Below, in pieces: positions 14,159 to 22,414 of a DNA stretch of 28,830 bases. Both the position numbers and the translations under genes were made by a program. Source of the DNA: CAYPCH01 sp964409165 (GTDB lineage: Bacteria; Bacillota; Clostridia; Acetivibrionales; Acetivibrionaceae); assembly GCA_964409165.1 (NCBI GenBank), contig CAYPCH010000039.1:1-28830 (forward strand), given 5' to 3'. Position 1 is the first letter of the stretch. Each line of letters opens with the position of its first letter. The notes beneath the pieces were generated by a model that worked only from the letters and a program-made list of their open reading frames with translations, made no database searches and was not told where the DNA came from.

Positions 14159-15244
14159 ATGAAAAAGAGATTTATCGGATTATTTTTGATGATACCGTTG
14201 GTTATGACTATTACAACAGTTCTTGCTACGGAAGGGATTAAGTTCAATATAGATGGATATCAGAAGCTTGCTATTGAAAATAGCAAACAGGGATTAATAG
14301 ATGAACTGGAAATAAAGGCAATGGAAAGTGCGTTGGAAGATGCAAAGGATGATGCTGAGTTTACTGTTTTATTAGGAACAACCCAGGATATGTATAACGG
14401 AAGTATAACAAGAGAAGTGAAACCTTTAGAAGCACAAGCAAATCTTGAGCTTGCAAAGAAGACCAAAGACAAGAATACAGAAGACGCCAATTTTAATATT
14501 TATAAGGAAGCACTCAATGTTCTGTTGTTGCAAAAGCAGCTTGATACCGAGTCTGCAAAGCTTGATATGCTGAAAGAAAAATATAAAATGGCACAAGCCC
14601 GCCTCAAAGAGGGGAAAATAACAGATAATGACCTTGATGATTCAGGATATGCAGTGGATACAAAGACTATAGAAGTTGATAAAGTAAAAAAAGATATGGA
14701 AGCTGCAAACCTTGAACTTAAACGCCTTATAAATGTAAAAATGGATGAGTCGCCTGTAGAGATTGAAGAAGAGTTGGTTTTTTCAGGTAATTTGAATGTT
14801 GATATGAGCGAGGTCATAGAAAAAGCTATGGCAAAGAGTGTTGAAATATATCAAAAGGAACAGGACTTCAAGGCAAAGGAAAAGACTTCGGAAATTGCGC
14901 AAAAGCTCTATAACGAAGGCGATTTTACATACAATAACGATAAGGCAAACTTTGAAATCGCAAAAGTTGAGTTGGAAGAGGCAAAAACAAAAATTGAGGT
15001 TGATGTAAGGAACAAATACAATACTTTCCTTACTGCAAAGGATAGTGTGGATATGGCTACAAAGTGGGAGCAAATATGCCAGAGCAAGCTGGACAGTGCA
15101 AAACTCAAATATGAGAAAGGGCTTATAAGCCGTGAAGAGTTGTTTAATGCCGAAGAAAAGAGTTTTGATGCAAAATACGCCAAGTTTGCAACAACCAAGG
15201 ATTATAATGTTTTAAAGGCGGAATTCGAATTGTTGTATAAATAA
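14159..15244 (+). CDS. TolC-family protein, exporter component 2
   Basis: 361 residues from the ATG at 14159, chosen because AGAGGG lies 8 bases before it and MKKRFIGLFLMIPLVMTITT then begins a standard signal peptide (cleavage after about Ala23); a GTG at 14150 is in frame but sits on the ribosome site. Very rich in Lys/Glu/Asp/Ala, nearly all helical, with the same two-repeat plan and turn motifs (ARLKEGKITDNDLDDSGY and LKYEKGLISREELFNAEEKS). Region 45-95 is a loosely conserved insert, and the second repeat again lacks room for barrel strands. It is a paralogue-like partner of the preceding gene, 14 bp downstream of it, and ends the first transcription unit before a terminator. Confidence 0.7.
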   Translation: MKKRFIGLFLMIPLVMTITTVLATEGIKFNIDGYQKLAIENSKQGLIDELEIKAMESALEDAKDDAEFTVLLGTTQDMYNGSITREVKPLEAQANLELAKKTKDKNTEDANFNIYKEALNVLLLQKQLDTESAKLDMLKEKYKMAQARLKEGKITDNDLDDSGYAVDTKTIEVDKVKKDMEAANLELKRLINVKMDESPVEIEEELVFSGNLNVDMSEVIEKAMAKSVEIYQKEQDFKAKEKTSEIAQKLYNEGDFTYNNDKANFEIAKVELEEAKTKIEVDVRNKYNTFLTAKDSVDMATKWEQICQSKLDSAKLKYEKGLISREELFNAEEKSFDAKYAKFATTKDYNVLKAEFELLYK

Positions 15245-15264
15245 TTATACTTGGTTAGGTATGG

Positions 15265-15302
15265 GTATAAGGTGAAACATTTAAGTTTTGCCTTATACTT
15301 TT
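15265..15302 (+). terminator. Terminator after the TolC-like genes
   Basis: Perfect 8-bp stem GTATAAGG / CCTTATAC extended by TGAAAC / GTTTTG with wobble pairs, loop ATTTAA, followed by TTTTC. It separates the two TolC-like genes from the ATPase gene, probably partially. Confidence 0.75.
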
Positions 15303-15317
15303 CTTACAATATATAAT
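15288..15317 (+). promoter_or_regulatory. Possible promoter of the ABC exporter genes
   Basis: Perfect TATAAT at 15312-15317; a weak TTGCCT lies 18 bp upstream inside the terminator stem. About 65 bp before the ATPase start. Confidence 0.35.
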
Positions 15318-15380
15318 AATTACGAAAATGGTTTATTGTACTTTTTAATACCGGAGATTTAGGGAGGCAGATGAGGGAAG

Positions 15381-16115
15381 ATGATAATTAGAATAGAGAA
15401 TCTGGATAAGGTATACAAGAATGGCAAAATAAAGGTCAGGGCATTGAATAAAGTGCATCTTTCTGTTGGAAAAGGAGATTTTCTTTCAGTTATGGGTCCT
15501 TCGGGTTCCGGGAAGTCTACCCTGATGAATATTATTGGTTGTCTGGACAGGTCAACATCAGGTTGCTATGAGTTGGATGGGATGGATATTTCAAAACAGA
15601 ATGATGTTGAGCTTGCTAGAATAAGAAATTTAAAGATTGGTTTTGTTTTTCAGTCATTTAACCTTCTCCCAAGAATGACAGCCCTTCGTAATGTTGAACT
15701 TCCTATGATATATGCAGGAGTGTCCAAGAAGGAGAGAAAGAGGAGAGCTGAAGAAGCACTTGAGAAAGTAGGGCTTAAAGAACGCATGAGCCACAAGCCC
15801 AACGAAATGTCAGGAGGTCAGAAGCAAAGAGTCGCTATAGCAAGAGCGCTTGTCAATGACCCTGCCATTATTCTTGCAGACGAACCTACAGGTAATCTCG
15901 ATAGTTATTCAGGAGAAGAAATCATGGCTGTCTTTCAGGATTTAAACAGGGATGGTGCAACTGTTATTATTGTAACGCATGAATTGGATATTGCCCGGCA
16001 CACCAGAAGAATCATAAGCTTCAGGGATGGTATATTGGTAAAGGATGTAGAAGTTAAGGAGCCTTTGGAGGCTCGTGAAGTGATTAAAAATTATAAATTG
16101 GAGAGCATGGCATAA
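15381..16115 (+). CDS. ABC transporter ATP-binding protein, MacB/LolD/YknY type
   Basis: 244-residue nucleotide-binding subunit that powers the permease encoded two genes on. All motifs are present: Walker A GPSGSGKST (39-47), Q-loop Gln91 in VFQSFNLLP, signature SGGQKQR (144-150), Walker B IILADEP with Glu168, D-loop GNLD and switch His200. The family length is about 220-250. It precedes the fusion protein by 21 bp with GGGGG between. The gene order ATPase, fusion protein, permease is a rearranged version of Bacillus yknXYZ; in E. coli the ATPase and permease are fused in MacB. Substrates of the family include peptides, macrolides and lipoproteins; the one here is not evident. Confidence 0.92.
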   Translation: MIIRIENLDKVYKNGKIKVRALNKVHLSVGKGDFLSVMGPSGSGKSTLMNIIGCLDRSTSGCYELDGMDISKQNDVELARIRNLKIGFVFQSFNLLPRMTALRNVELPMIYAGVSKKERKRRAEEALEKVGLKERMSHKPNEMSGGQKQRVAIARALVNDPAIILADEPTGNLDSYSGEEIMAVFQDLNRDGATVIIVTHELDIARHTRRIISFRDGILVKDVEVKEPLEAREVIKNYKLESMA

Positions 16116-16136
16116 AAGCATTTTAGGGGGTAAAAA

Positions 16137-17417
16137 ATGAAAAAGATAATTACTGTTGTTGTTATTATAGTTGTTGTGATTGCAGGTCTTGTTGCTCTGA
16201 ATATTGCCGTAAATAATAATTATAAAGATGTTTTCAGTAAAGGTCCGGTCTTTAACGTAGCTGTTGAAGAAGTTAAGAAAGACATTATTTCTTCCTCTGT
16301 TTCGGCATCTGGTAAAATAGAGGAAATTGATAAATTTGACGTTTATGTAGATATGCCTTTAAAGGTGAGCAGACTTTTAGTTGAAAAGAATCAAAAGGTG
16401 TCAAAGGGAGATAAGCTTTTTGAGCCAGATATGGATGACCTGGTTTCAGAACTTGAGAAGCTTAAAATCAATAAAAGCGTTCAGGAGCTTTCAAAAATAT
16501 CTCCTAGCGTTGAGGCTGAAATTAAGAGGTCAGAAGCGGCAGTAAAAAGTGCTGGAGATGCATTAAACGATGCAAAAGGAAAGTATGAGAACAGCAAAGT
16601 GCTGTATGAGGCAAAAGCTATCTCAGAGAGTGAGTTTGATATGGCCGAAAAGGCTGTGAATGATGCGCAGACTGCTTTAAGTAATGCAAAGCTTTTATAT
16701 GATGCGTCTGTACAAGGCAGGGAAGTTGACATAAAGATAAAGGAAGAGAATTTAAAAGCAACACTTCTTGGTATTGCGGATTTGGAGAATAAAATATCTA
16801 AATTGGAGGAATCTTTAAAAAGCCCGATTGATGGTGTGATAATAGAATTGAATGTCCAGGAGGGCGCTTATACAAATTCGGGAGTACCGGTAATGAGGAT
16901 AATAAATACAGATAAGTTGAGGGTTAGGGCACTTCTTAACGAGTATAACGTGAGGGGTGTGAAAACGGGACAAAGTGTTAAGATTACAGGGGATGCGATT
17001 GATGAAGAAACAGAAATTACCGGCAAGGTTGAGAGCATTTCGCCTGTTGCAAAAAATAATATGACATCGGGCGGGGAGGAAGTAGTTGTCGAGGTTATAG
17101 TTTCAATAGATAACAAAGATCCAAGGCTGAAGCCAGGATTAAGCATTGACTGTGAGCTGTTGACAGTGGAGAAAGATGGTGTAATTGTAATTCCTCAGAA
17201 TGCAGTATTGATCGACAAGGATGAAAAGAAGTATGTGTTTACAGTGGACAGCGAAAATATAATGATTAAGAAGTCTGTTACACTGGGTATTGTTTCGGAT
17301 ATGAAGGTGGAAGCGCTAGAAGGTGTCAATGAAGGAGAACTGGTTGTTGTTGACCCTCAGCCTGTATACAAGGATGGAAACAGGGTCCGCTTTGAAGAAG
17401 ATAAAAAGGAGGATTGA
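16137..17417 (+). CDS. HlyD/MacA-family membrane fusion protein
   Basis: 426 residues: membrane anchor at 3-25 (IITVVVIIVVVIAGLVALNI), split biotinyl-lipoyl domain around 60-95 and 220-250 (LKVSRLLVEKNQKVSKGDKL and SPIDGVIIELNVQEGAYTNS), a coiled-coil hairpin of roughly 110 residues between them, then the beta-barrel domain (LRVRALLNEYNVRGVKTGQS) and a membrane-proximal end. In diderms such proteins bridge the inner-membrane pump to TolC. The coiled-coil hairpin is the surface that would contact the TolC-like helices. Overlaps nothing; its stop lies 2 bp before the permease ATG, and the AAGGAGGA of the permease lies in its last codons. Confidence 0.88.
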   Translation: MKKIITVVVIIVVVIAGLVALNIAVNNNYKDVFSKGPVFNVAVEEVKKDIISSSVSASGKIEEIDKFDVYVDMPLKVSRLLVEKNQKVSKGDKLFEPDMDDLVSELEKLKINKSVQELSKISPSVEAEIKRSEAAVKSAGDALNDAKGKYENSKVLYEAKAISESEFDMAEKAVNDAQTALSNAKLLYDASVQGREVDIKIKEENLKATLLGIADLENKISKLEESLKSPIDGVIIELNVQEGAYTNSGVPVMRIINTDKLRVRALLNEYNVRGVKTGQSVKITGDAIDEETEITGKVESISPVAKNNMTSGGEEVVVEVIVSIDNKDPRLKPGLSIDCELLTVEKDGVIVIPQNAVLIDKDEKKYVFTVDSENIMIKKSVTLGIVSDMKVEALEGVNEGELVVVDPQPVYKDGNRVRFEEDKKED

Positions 17418-17419
17418 GT

Positions 17420-18631
17420 ATGGGCTTTTTTGAAAGTTTTATTCAGGCTCTTGACAGCCTAAAGTCGAATAAACTCAGGTCAATCCTTACAATGTTGGGT
17501 ATTGTTATGGGGGTTTTCTCAATTGTAACAATTATGGCGATTGGAAACGCAGCTGAGCAATACATTAATACACAAATTGAGAAAATTGGTGCGAATACTG
17601 TTTCAATAGGGTATGCAAAAAACAATGTGAGTGAAGATGAGTGGCTGGTTTTGAAAGATATGGAGGTAATTAAAAAAGTGGCTCCAGAGATAAAAAACAT
17701 AGCTACAATAATACAAAGAAACGGTACATTAAGAATAGGTTCTGAAACAAGAACCGCAATAATTTCAGGGGTATCCTCACAATATAAAAGCTTTGCACCT
17801 ATTGAAATGGCAGCAGGAAGATTTGTTAACGATTTTGATGTATCTTCAAGGGCGAAGGTTATAATTGTTGATGAGGCCTTTGCAAATAAGTATTACAACA
17901 AAGTTGATGTTGTAGGTGAGACGATAAACTTCAGAACCAGCTGGGGTAAAAGTGAAAACCTCAAGATAATAGGAGTTACCAAGATTGGTGACGATCTTTT
18001 TAACAGTATGCTTGCCAATGAGAACTTTCCAGCAATGCCTTACATGCCTATTACGACTGTTCAGAATATTTTCTTCAATAATGAAATGCTTGATAGCATA
18101 ATTGTAACCATTGACAGTAAGGACGGACTTAAGGAGATCGGGAATCGGATTGTAGGTTCTCTGGAAATGAAAAAAGGCAAAGAAGATCTTTATTTTGCCT
18201 TCAGCTCCCAAGATGAGCAACAAATATTTTCAAGTATCATAAATATTATTTCATCAATTCTTCTTGTAATAGCTGTAATCACTTTGATAGTTGGAGGAAT
18301 CGGTATAGTAAATATTCTTCTTGTGTCTGTTACGGAAAGGATAAGGGAAATTGGTGTAAGAAAAGCGTTAGGAGCCCAGAAAAAAGACATACTGCTTCAA
18401 TTTATTGCAGAGTCCATTATAATGACGGGCTTTAGTGGGCTTATAGGTATTCTTATAGGAGTTGGCGTAGGAAATTTAATTTCTCAGGCTATCAAAATAC
18501 CGCCGGTTGTAGATATTCCTGTAATTCTTGCAGCCTTTTTCGGTTCGGTTATGCTAGGGCTCATATTTGGAGTTTATCCTGCAAAGAAAGCTGCAGACCT
18601 TGACCCAATTGAGGCTTTAAGATATGAATAG
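17420..18631 (+). CDS. MacB-like ABC permease (FtsX fold)
   Basis: 403 residues with the four-helix MacB/FtsX topology: TM1 about 20-42 (LRSILTMLGIVMGVFSIVTI), a periplasm-facing MacB_PCD domain of about 220 residues, then TM2 (ISSILLVIAVITLIVGGIGI), TM3 and TM4 near the end, closing with the family's PAKKAADLDPIEALRYE. The conserved REIGVRKALGA coupling-helix motif is present. I start at the ATG at 17420 because AAGGAGGA ends 6 bases before it; an in-frame TTG at 17414 directly touches that site. It forms the exporter with the ATPase and fusion protein. The MacB class uses a mechanotransmission cycle to push substrate from the outer face of the membrane. Confidence 0.92.
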   Translation: MGFFESFIQALDSLKSNKLRSILTMLGIVMGVFSIVTIMAIGNAAEQYINTQIEKIGANTVSIGYAKNNVSEDEWLVLKDMEVIKKVAPEIKNIATIIQRNGTLRIGSETRTAIISGVSSQYKSFAPIEMAAGRFVNDFDVSSRAKVIIVDEAFANKYYNKVDVVGETINFRTSWGKSENLKIIGVTKIGDDLFNSMLANENFPAMPYMPITTVQNIFFNNEMLDSIIVTIDSKDGLKEIGNRIVGSLEMKKGKEDLYFAFSSQDEQQIFSSIINIISSILLVIAVITLIVGGIGIVNILLVSVTERIREIGVRKALGAQKKDILLQFIAESIIMTGFSGLIGILIGVGVGNLISQAIKIPPVVDIPVILAAFFGSVMLGLIFGVYPAKKAADLDPIEALRYE

Positions 18632-18649
18632 AATGAAAGAGGCCTAATA

Positions 18650-18682
18650 AAAAGGTCTTCGGCTAATTACCGAAGACCTTTT
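18650..18682. terminator. Strong bidirectional terminator
   Basis: Perfect 13-bp stem AAAAGGTCTTCGG / CCGAAGACCTTTT around loop CTAATTA. It lies between the convergent permease and PBP genes and serves both strands. Confidence 0.9.
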
Positions 18683-18699
18683 ATGTTTAGACCTAACAC

Positions 18700-21476
18700 C
18701 TATCTGTTTTCATCATCATCATTATCATCGCTGTTAAACTTATAATTACTGTTTTTATTGCTATTGCTAGTATTGCCAGTATTGTAATTATTACTATTAC
18801 TATTACTATTACTATTACTATTACTATTACTATTACTATTACTATCATTGTTATTGTTATTGTTATTGTTATTGTTATTGTCGTCATCATCACTATTGAA
18901 ANNNNNNNNNNNNNNNNNNNNNNNNNNNNNNNNNNNNNNNNNNNNNNNNNNNNNNNNNNNNNNNNNNNNNNNNNNNNNNNNNNNNNNNNNNNNNNNNNNN
19001 NATTGTTATTGTTATTGTTATTGTTATTGTTATTGTCGTCATCATCACTATTGAAAAAGTCTAAAAAGTCATCTGGGATTAATGTCCTGTCATAGGGTAC
19101 CGAGGGTATTAACGTTTTGTCTCTCAACTCACTTGTTTCAGCGGTGTGTACATTGCAATATTCATCCGACAACTCGTATTTTGTATCTGTAGGATATGCA
19201 TCACCGGGGTTTACAGGTACATATGGCACAGGTCTTCGTATGAACACCCTCTCTTCTATTGAATCCAAAGGACAGTAATCGTCTGCAAGGAGATTTCTTC
19301 CAAGGGCGTCGGTACAGTCTTTGCAAACAGAAGCTTTTACATGAACATCGCAAATTTCATCATCATAGGGCTCGGTTCCTTTGATAAATAATTCTTCCCT
19401 TATTGCGGAACCTCTTTGGTCTTGGGAGCAAAGGTCTGTAGCAATTTTCCCCGAATATTTGCATATAGTCCTTCTCACAATGCCCGAAGGCTCAACAAAA
19501 TCCTTTATTTCCAAGTCCTCATGGACTTTTTCCATAACTTGATTCCAGATAATCTGTGCTCTGTTATATTCACTAGATACTAGAGCAATAGGCATGTCAT
19601 AACCATACCATACAGCACCCACATAATAAGGGGAGAAACCAACAAACCATTTGTCCTTGTTGTCGCTTGTGGTACCTGTCTTACCTGCTGTAGGCATTTT
19701 TCCGCCCTTGATCTTACCGTAGGTTGCTGCGGTTCCGCTTCTAACAACATCCTTCATCATATCCGTCATTATATATGCGGCTGCCTCATCATATACTATA
19801 TTGCTTTTGGGAGTTTTCTCAAGCAATACATTCCCTTTCATATCTACAACCTTTGTATAAGTTATCGGCTCAAGGTATACCCCTCTATTTACGAACGGTA
19901 CGTATGCGGCTGACATTTGCAGAGGGTTAACTCCTTCGTTTGGGGCACCTAACGATATGGCAATGTATTTTTCGTTATCCCTGTTTATATTTACTTTTTT
20001 GAGGTATTGAAGCGACATAAAGTTATTGGTAGGTCCTAAATAGTTTTGCCATACTTGTGCCGCGACGACGTTTACCGACCTTCTTATAGCATCACGTATT
20101 GGTGTAAGTCCACTATAAGTATAGGTTTCGTAGTTTCTGGGATATGTGGGTTTATCCTTTCCGAGAAGGTAAACCGGTGCATCGTCAATAATAGAAGCTG
20201 CAGTTATTAGTCTTTCGTTAATTGCAGGTCCATAAACGGCTATAGGTTTGAAGGTGGAACCGGGCTGCCTTTGAACTAAAGGCGAAGAGGCTCTGTTTAA
20301 TGGAGCACCTATTTTCTTGCCTGATCCTCCATACAATGCCTTAACCTGACCGGTCCATGGGTCTATTATTACCATGGCTGCCTGAGGGGGTTGTGTTGTT
20401 TTTTTATTGACTCTTGTAAAATTGTTTTCGTCCAAAAAGACTTCATCCATCTTTTTCTGTACTTCGGTGTCCTGTGTTGTATAAATCTCAAGTCCATCAT
20501 TGTAAATTGTTTTAATGGCAAGTTTTTCTGAATACCCCTTTGCCATAAGGTCACGCTTTACATCGTAAACTACCTGATCTACAAAGTACGACTGGTTGCT
20601 TGTTTCAGAGTTCTGCCTGTTCGACATGGCAAATTGTAGCTCCTCATTTATGGCAGTGTCATATTCCTTTTTTGTTATATATTCCTGATCAAGCATTTCA
20701 CTAAGTATGATTTTCTGGCGGTCTATATTGTTTTCACGTCCTTTTGTGGTAAAGGGATCATATCTTCGCGGCCAGTTTGTTATACCTGCGAGAGAAGCGC
20801 ATTCAGCAAGGGTCAGTTCACTTACATCCTTGTTGAAATATACTTTTGCAGCGGACTGAACTCCATTACAATTCTCTCCCATGTATATAAGGTTCATGTA
20901 GAGTCCGAGGATCTGCTGCTTGCTCAAATTACTCTCAAGATCCATTGCAATCCACCATTCCTGAACCTTACGCTCTACCGATCTCCGATCTTTTCCTGTA
21001 AGATTTTTGACAACCTGCTGGGTGATTGTGCTTCCGCCTCCTGCCGAAGAAGAGCCAAATCCAAAAAAATTCAGCACGGCATTTACTATTCTTTTCACAT
21101 CTATACCGGGATGATCATAAAATCGTTTGTCTTCTATTGAAACGAAAGCATCTTTAAGATCCTGGGGGATATCCTTAAAGTCAACCCATTCCCTGTTTAC
21201 GCTTCCCCTCAGTGAGACTATCATATTATTATCTGAATCATATACTTTTGTTGTAAAACCTTGAAGCATCAACTGGTCAGGCGGTATGCGCTCAGCCTTT
21301 TTTATCCAGGCAAAGGTTGCACCAGCTCCAATTCCTGCAATTGTAACTGAGATGGAAATAACCAGAATGAGCAGAATTCTGATAGTAAAAAGTATAGTCT
21401 TTATAGCAAACTTTAAGGGTGCGTATTTTTTACCCTTTTTCGTACTGCCAGAAGCAGCTTTAGTTTTAGAATTCAT
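18700..21476 (-). CDS. Class A penicillin-binding protein (transglycosylase/transpeptidase), contains assembly gap
   Basis: Bifunctional peptidoglycan synthase. Membrane anchor about 28-55, GT51 transglycosylase with catalytic Glu115 (FVSIEDKRFYDHPG) and GGSTITQQVVKNL, then the transpeptidase: SxxK at 407-410 (STFK, acyl serine 407), SVN at 467-469 and KTG at 599-601. A Cys-rich segment (CDVHVKASVCKDCTDAL) follows, then an acidic and poly-Asn tail. The 100-N gap falls in that tail. Reading straight through the Ns gives an Ile/Val/Thr-rich end with a stop at 18693; this is a frame artefact. The frame that continues DDDDNNNN on the far side reads a repeated Asn-Ser tail ending NDDDENR with the stop at 18700-18702. 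Collapsing the 55-bp duplicate flanking the gap gives one open frame of 873 residues. AAAGGAGAGGAAC precedes the ATG. Confidence 0.93.
18789..18846 (-). repeat. Hexanucleotide microsatellite encoding Asn-Ser
   Basis: About nine tandem copies of TTACTA (plus strand), read on the minus strand as Asn-Ser dipeptides in the PBP tail. Being six bases, unit gain or loss changes tail length but keeps the frame. Confidence 0.85.
18847..18901 (+). repeat. 55-bp sequence duplicated on both sides of the gap (left copy)
   Basis: Identical base for base to 19002-19056: five ATTGTT units, ATTGTC and the following 19 bases. On the minus strand it encodes FNSDDDD followed by poly-Asn. The identity ends exactly at the Ns on both sides. 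Confidence 0.9.
18902..19001. other. Assembly gap (100 N)
   Basis: A run of exactly 100 Ns, the conventional length for a gap of unknown size. It lies in the low-complexity tail of the PBP gene between two identical 55-bp flanks, so the real gap may be zero. Confidence 0.98.
19002..19056 (+). repeat. 55-bp sequence duplicated on both sides of the gap (right copy)
   Basis: Exact repeat of 18847-18901; see that entry. Confidence 0.9.
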
Positions 21477-21829
21477 AAAAGTTCCTCTCCTTTAATTAAC
21501 AAAACAAACTATGACCTTTAATAATCTCTAAGAGGTCAAACCGTACAGATAAATTTTACTCATTCCTCAATGTAATACCACGAAAACTGATTTTTTCAAT
21601 ATAGAGTCATTTTCGTGATTAATATAGTCCAAAAACTATCTGTACAATCCCCGATTATATGTATGGTGTAAACCTTTGCTGTCATATATGCAAAATAAAA
21701 TATCCATTACATTATAACATAAAACTCAATCAATGTTTATTAAATAAATTTCATCATTTTACATATGTTTAGTGTTTTTGTTATACTACAAATTGTTCAC
21801 TATTGGTTATATTTAATAACCCTTTTATG
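21477..21829. other. Divergent intergenic region between PBP and XRE regulator
   Basis: Holds a TGACCT / AGGTCA inverted repeat at 21512-21538, a possible operator or leader hairpin of the PBP gene; CACGAAAA (21580-21587) paired with TTTTCGTG (21611-21618) within a dispersed repeat; and otherwise AT-rich DNA. I could not fix the PBP promoter. Confidence 0.5.
21589..21630 (+). repeat. Dispersed intergenic repeat, family 1, copy b
   Basis: Matches the reverse complement of 5611-5650. The core TCATTTTCGTGATTAATATA is identical in both copies. Its TTTTCGTG forms an inverted repeat with CACGAAAA just upstream. Confidence 0.6.
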
Positions 21830-21858
21830 TTGAAAAACTTTCAGGTATTGTATACACT
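21830..21858 (+). promoter_or_regulatory. Promoter of the XRE regulator gene
   Basis: TTGAAA (21830-21835), 17-bp spacer, TACACT (21853-21858), 30 bp before the start codon. Confidence 0.55.
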
Positions 21859-21888
21859 TAATCTATAAAAGAACAGGGAGGTATGGAT

Positions 21889-22347
21889 GTGGAAATTAAG
21901 GTTGGTGAAATAATAAAGGCAAAAAGAGAGGAAAAAAAGTACACGCTGGTAGACTTTGCAAAGTTAGTCGGAATTTCTCCCGGGTATCTTTCACAACTTG
22001 AAAACGGACGTAAGGCAAATCCGAATCTGGAAATAGTATTAAAAATAATTAAAGAGCTTGAGATTGATTTGGATATGCTTTTAGGGATTGAAAGTTCAAA
22101 TGAAAATATTAACCTTGGAATACCATCCCTGTTAAAACTTGTAGTAGCAAAAGACAGGAACTGCAAGGTGCTTGAAGATAAAGAAGTATTGAGAAAAGTT
22201 TGCAATATTGTGGATAAGTCTCTTGAAAGTAAATACCTTATTGAAAACAAAGAACTTTATGAGTTGTTTTTAGAGGATATATACATTCAGATAGAAACAA
22301 CACTTAAAAGGTATATGGCTATTCAGATAGTCAAAGAAGTAATGTGA
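21889..22347 (+). CDS. XRE-family transcriptional regulator
   Basis: 152 residues. Residues 3-62 form a lambda-repressor-like helix-turn-helix (VGEIIKAKREEKKYTLVDFA, then VGISPGYLSQLENGRKANPN, where SPGYLSQLENG is the recognition helix). The rest is helical and unlike a known ligand domain. The start is the GTG at 21889: GGGAGG lies 7 bases before it, whereas the in-frame ATG at 21883 is one base from that site. Such SinR-like proteins control sporulation, stress or mobile-element genes. It is on the same strand as yunB, 67 bp upstream, but yunB seems to have its own promoter. Targets are unknown. Confidence 0.85.
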   Translation: MEIKVGEIIKAKREEKKYTLVDFAKLVGISPGYLSQLENGRKANPNLEIVLKIIKELEIDLDMLLGIESSNENINLGIPSLLKLVVAKDRNCKVLEDKEVLRKVCNIVDKSLESKYLIENKELYELFLEDIYIQIETTLKRYMAIQIVKEVM

Positions 22348-22353
22348 TTTTTT

Positions 22354-22365
22354 ACGATATATCGT
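22354..22365. promoter_or_regulatory. Perfect palindrome between the XRE gene and yunB
   Basis: ACGATATATCGT, a 12-bp perfect palindrome flanked by TGTGA and TCACA-like arms. It overlaps the start of the putative yunB -35 and could be an operator; no binding protein is identified. Confidence 0.4.
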
Positions 22366-22394
22366 CACAAAAGAACCTTTTCTATTCATAGTAT
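22364..22394 (+). promoter_or_regulatory. Sigma-E-like promoter of yunB
   Basis: GTCACAAA (22364-22371), 15-bp spacer, CATAGTAT (22387-22394), against the Bacillus sigma-E consensus GTCATATT / CATACAAT. Bacillus yunB belongs to the sigma-E regulon, which supports the reading. Confidence 0.55.
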
Positions 22395-22414
22395 AAATAG
22401 AGGGGGTTTTTTTT

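Noticed and set aside
17846..18223. 125-codon minus-strand frame within the permease gene
   Set aside because: Overlaps the conserved MacB-like gene in full; no start context.
18693..18900. An Ile/Val/Thr-rich hydrophobic C-terminus on the PBP, resembling a transmembrane repeat
   Set aside because: It arises only by translating straight through 100 Ns, which shifts the frame. The other frame continues the acidic/Asn-rich tail and ends cleanly at 18700.
18781..19050. Regular short repeats that could be read as a CRISPR array
   Set aside because: They are uninterrupted hexanucleotide microsatellites without spacers, and they encode part of the PBP.
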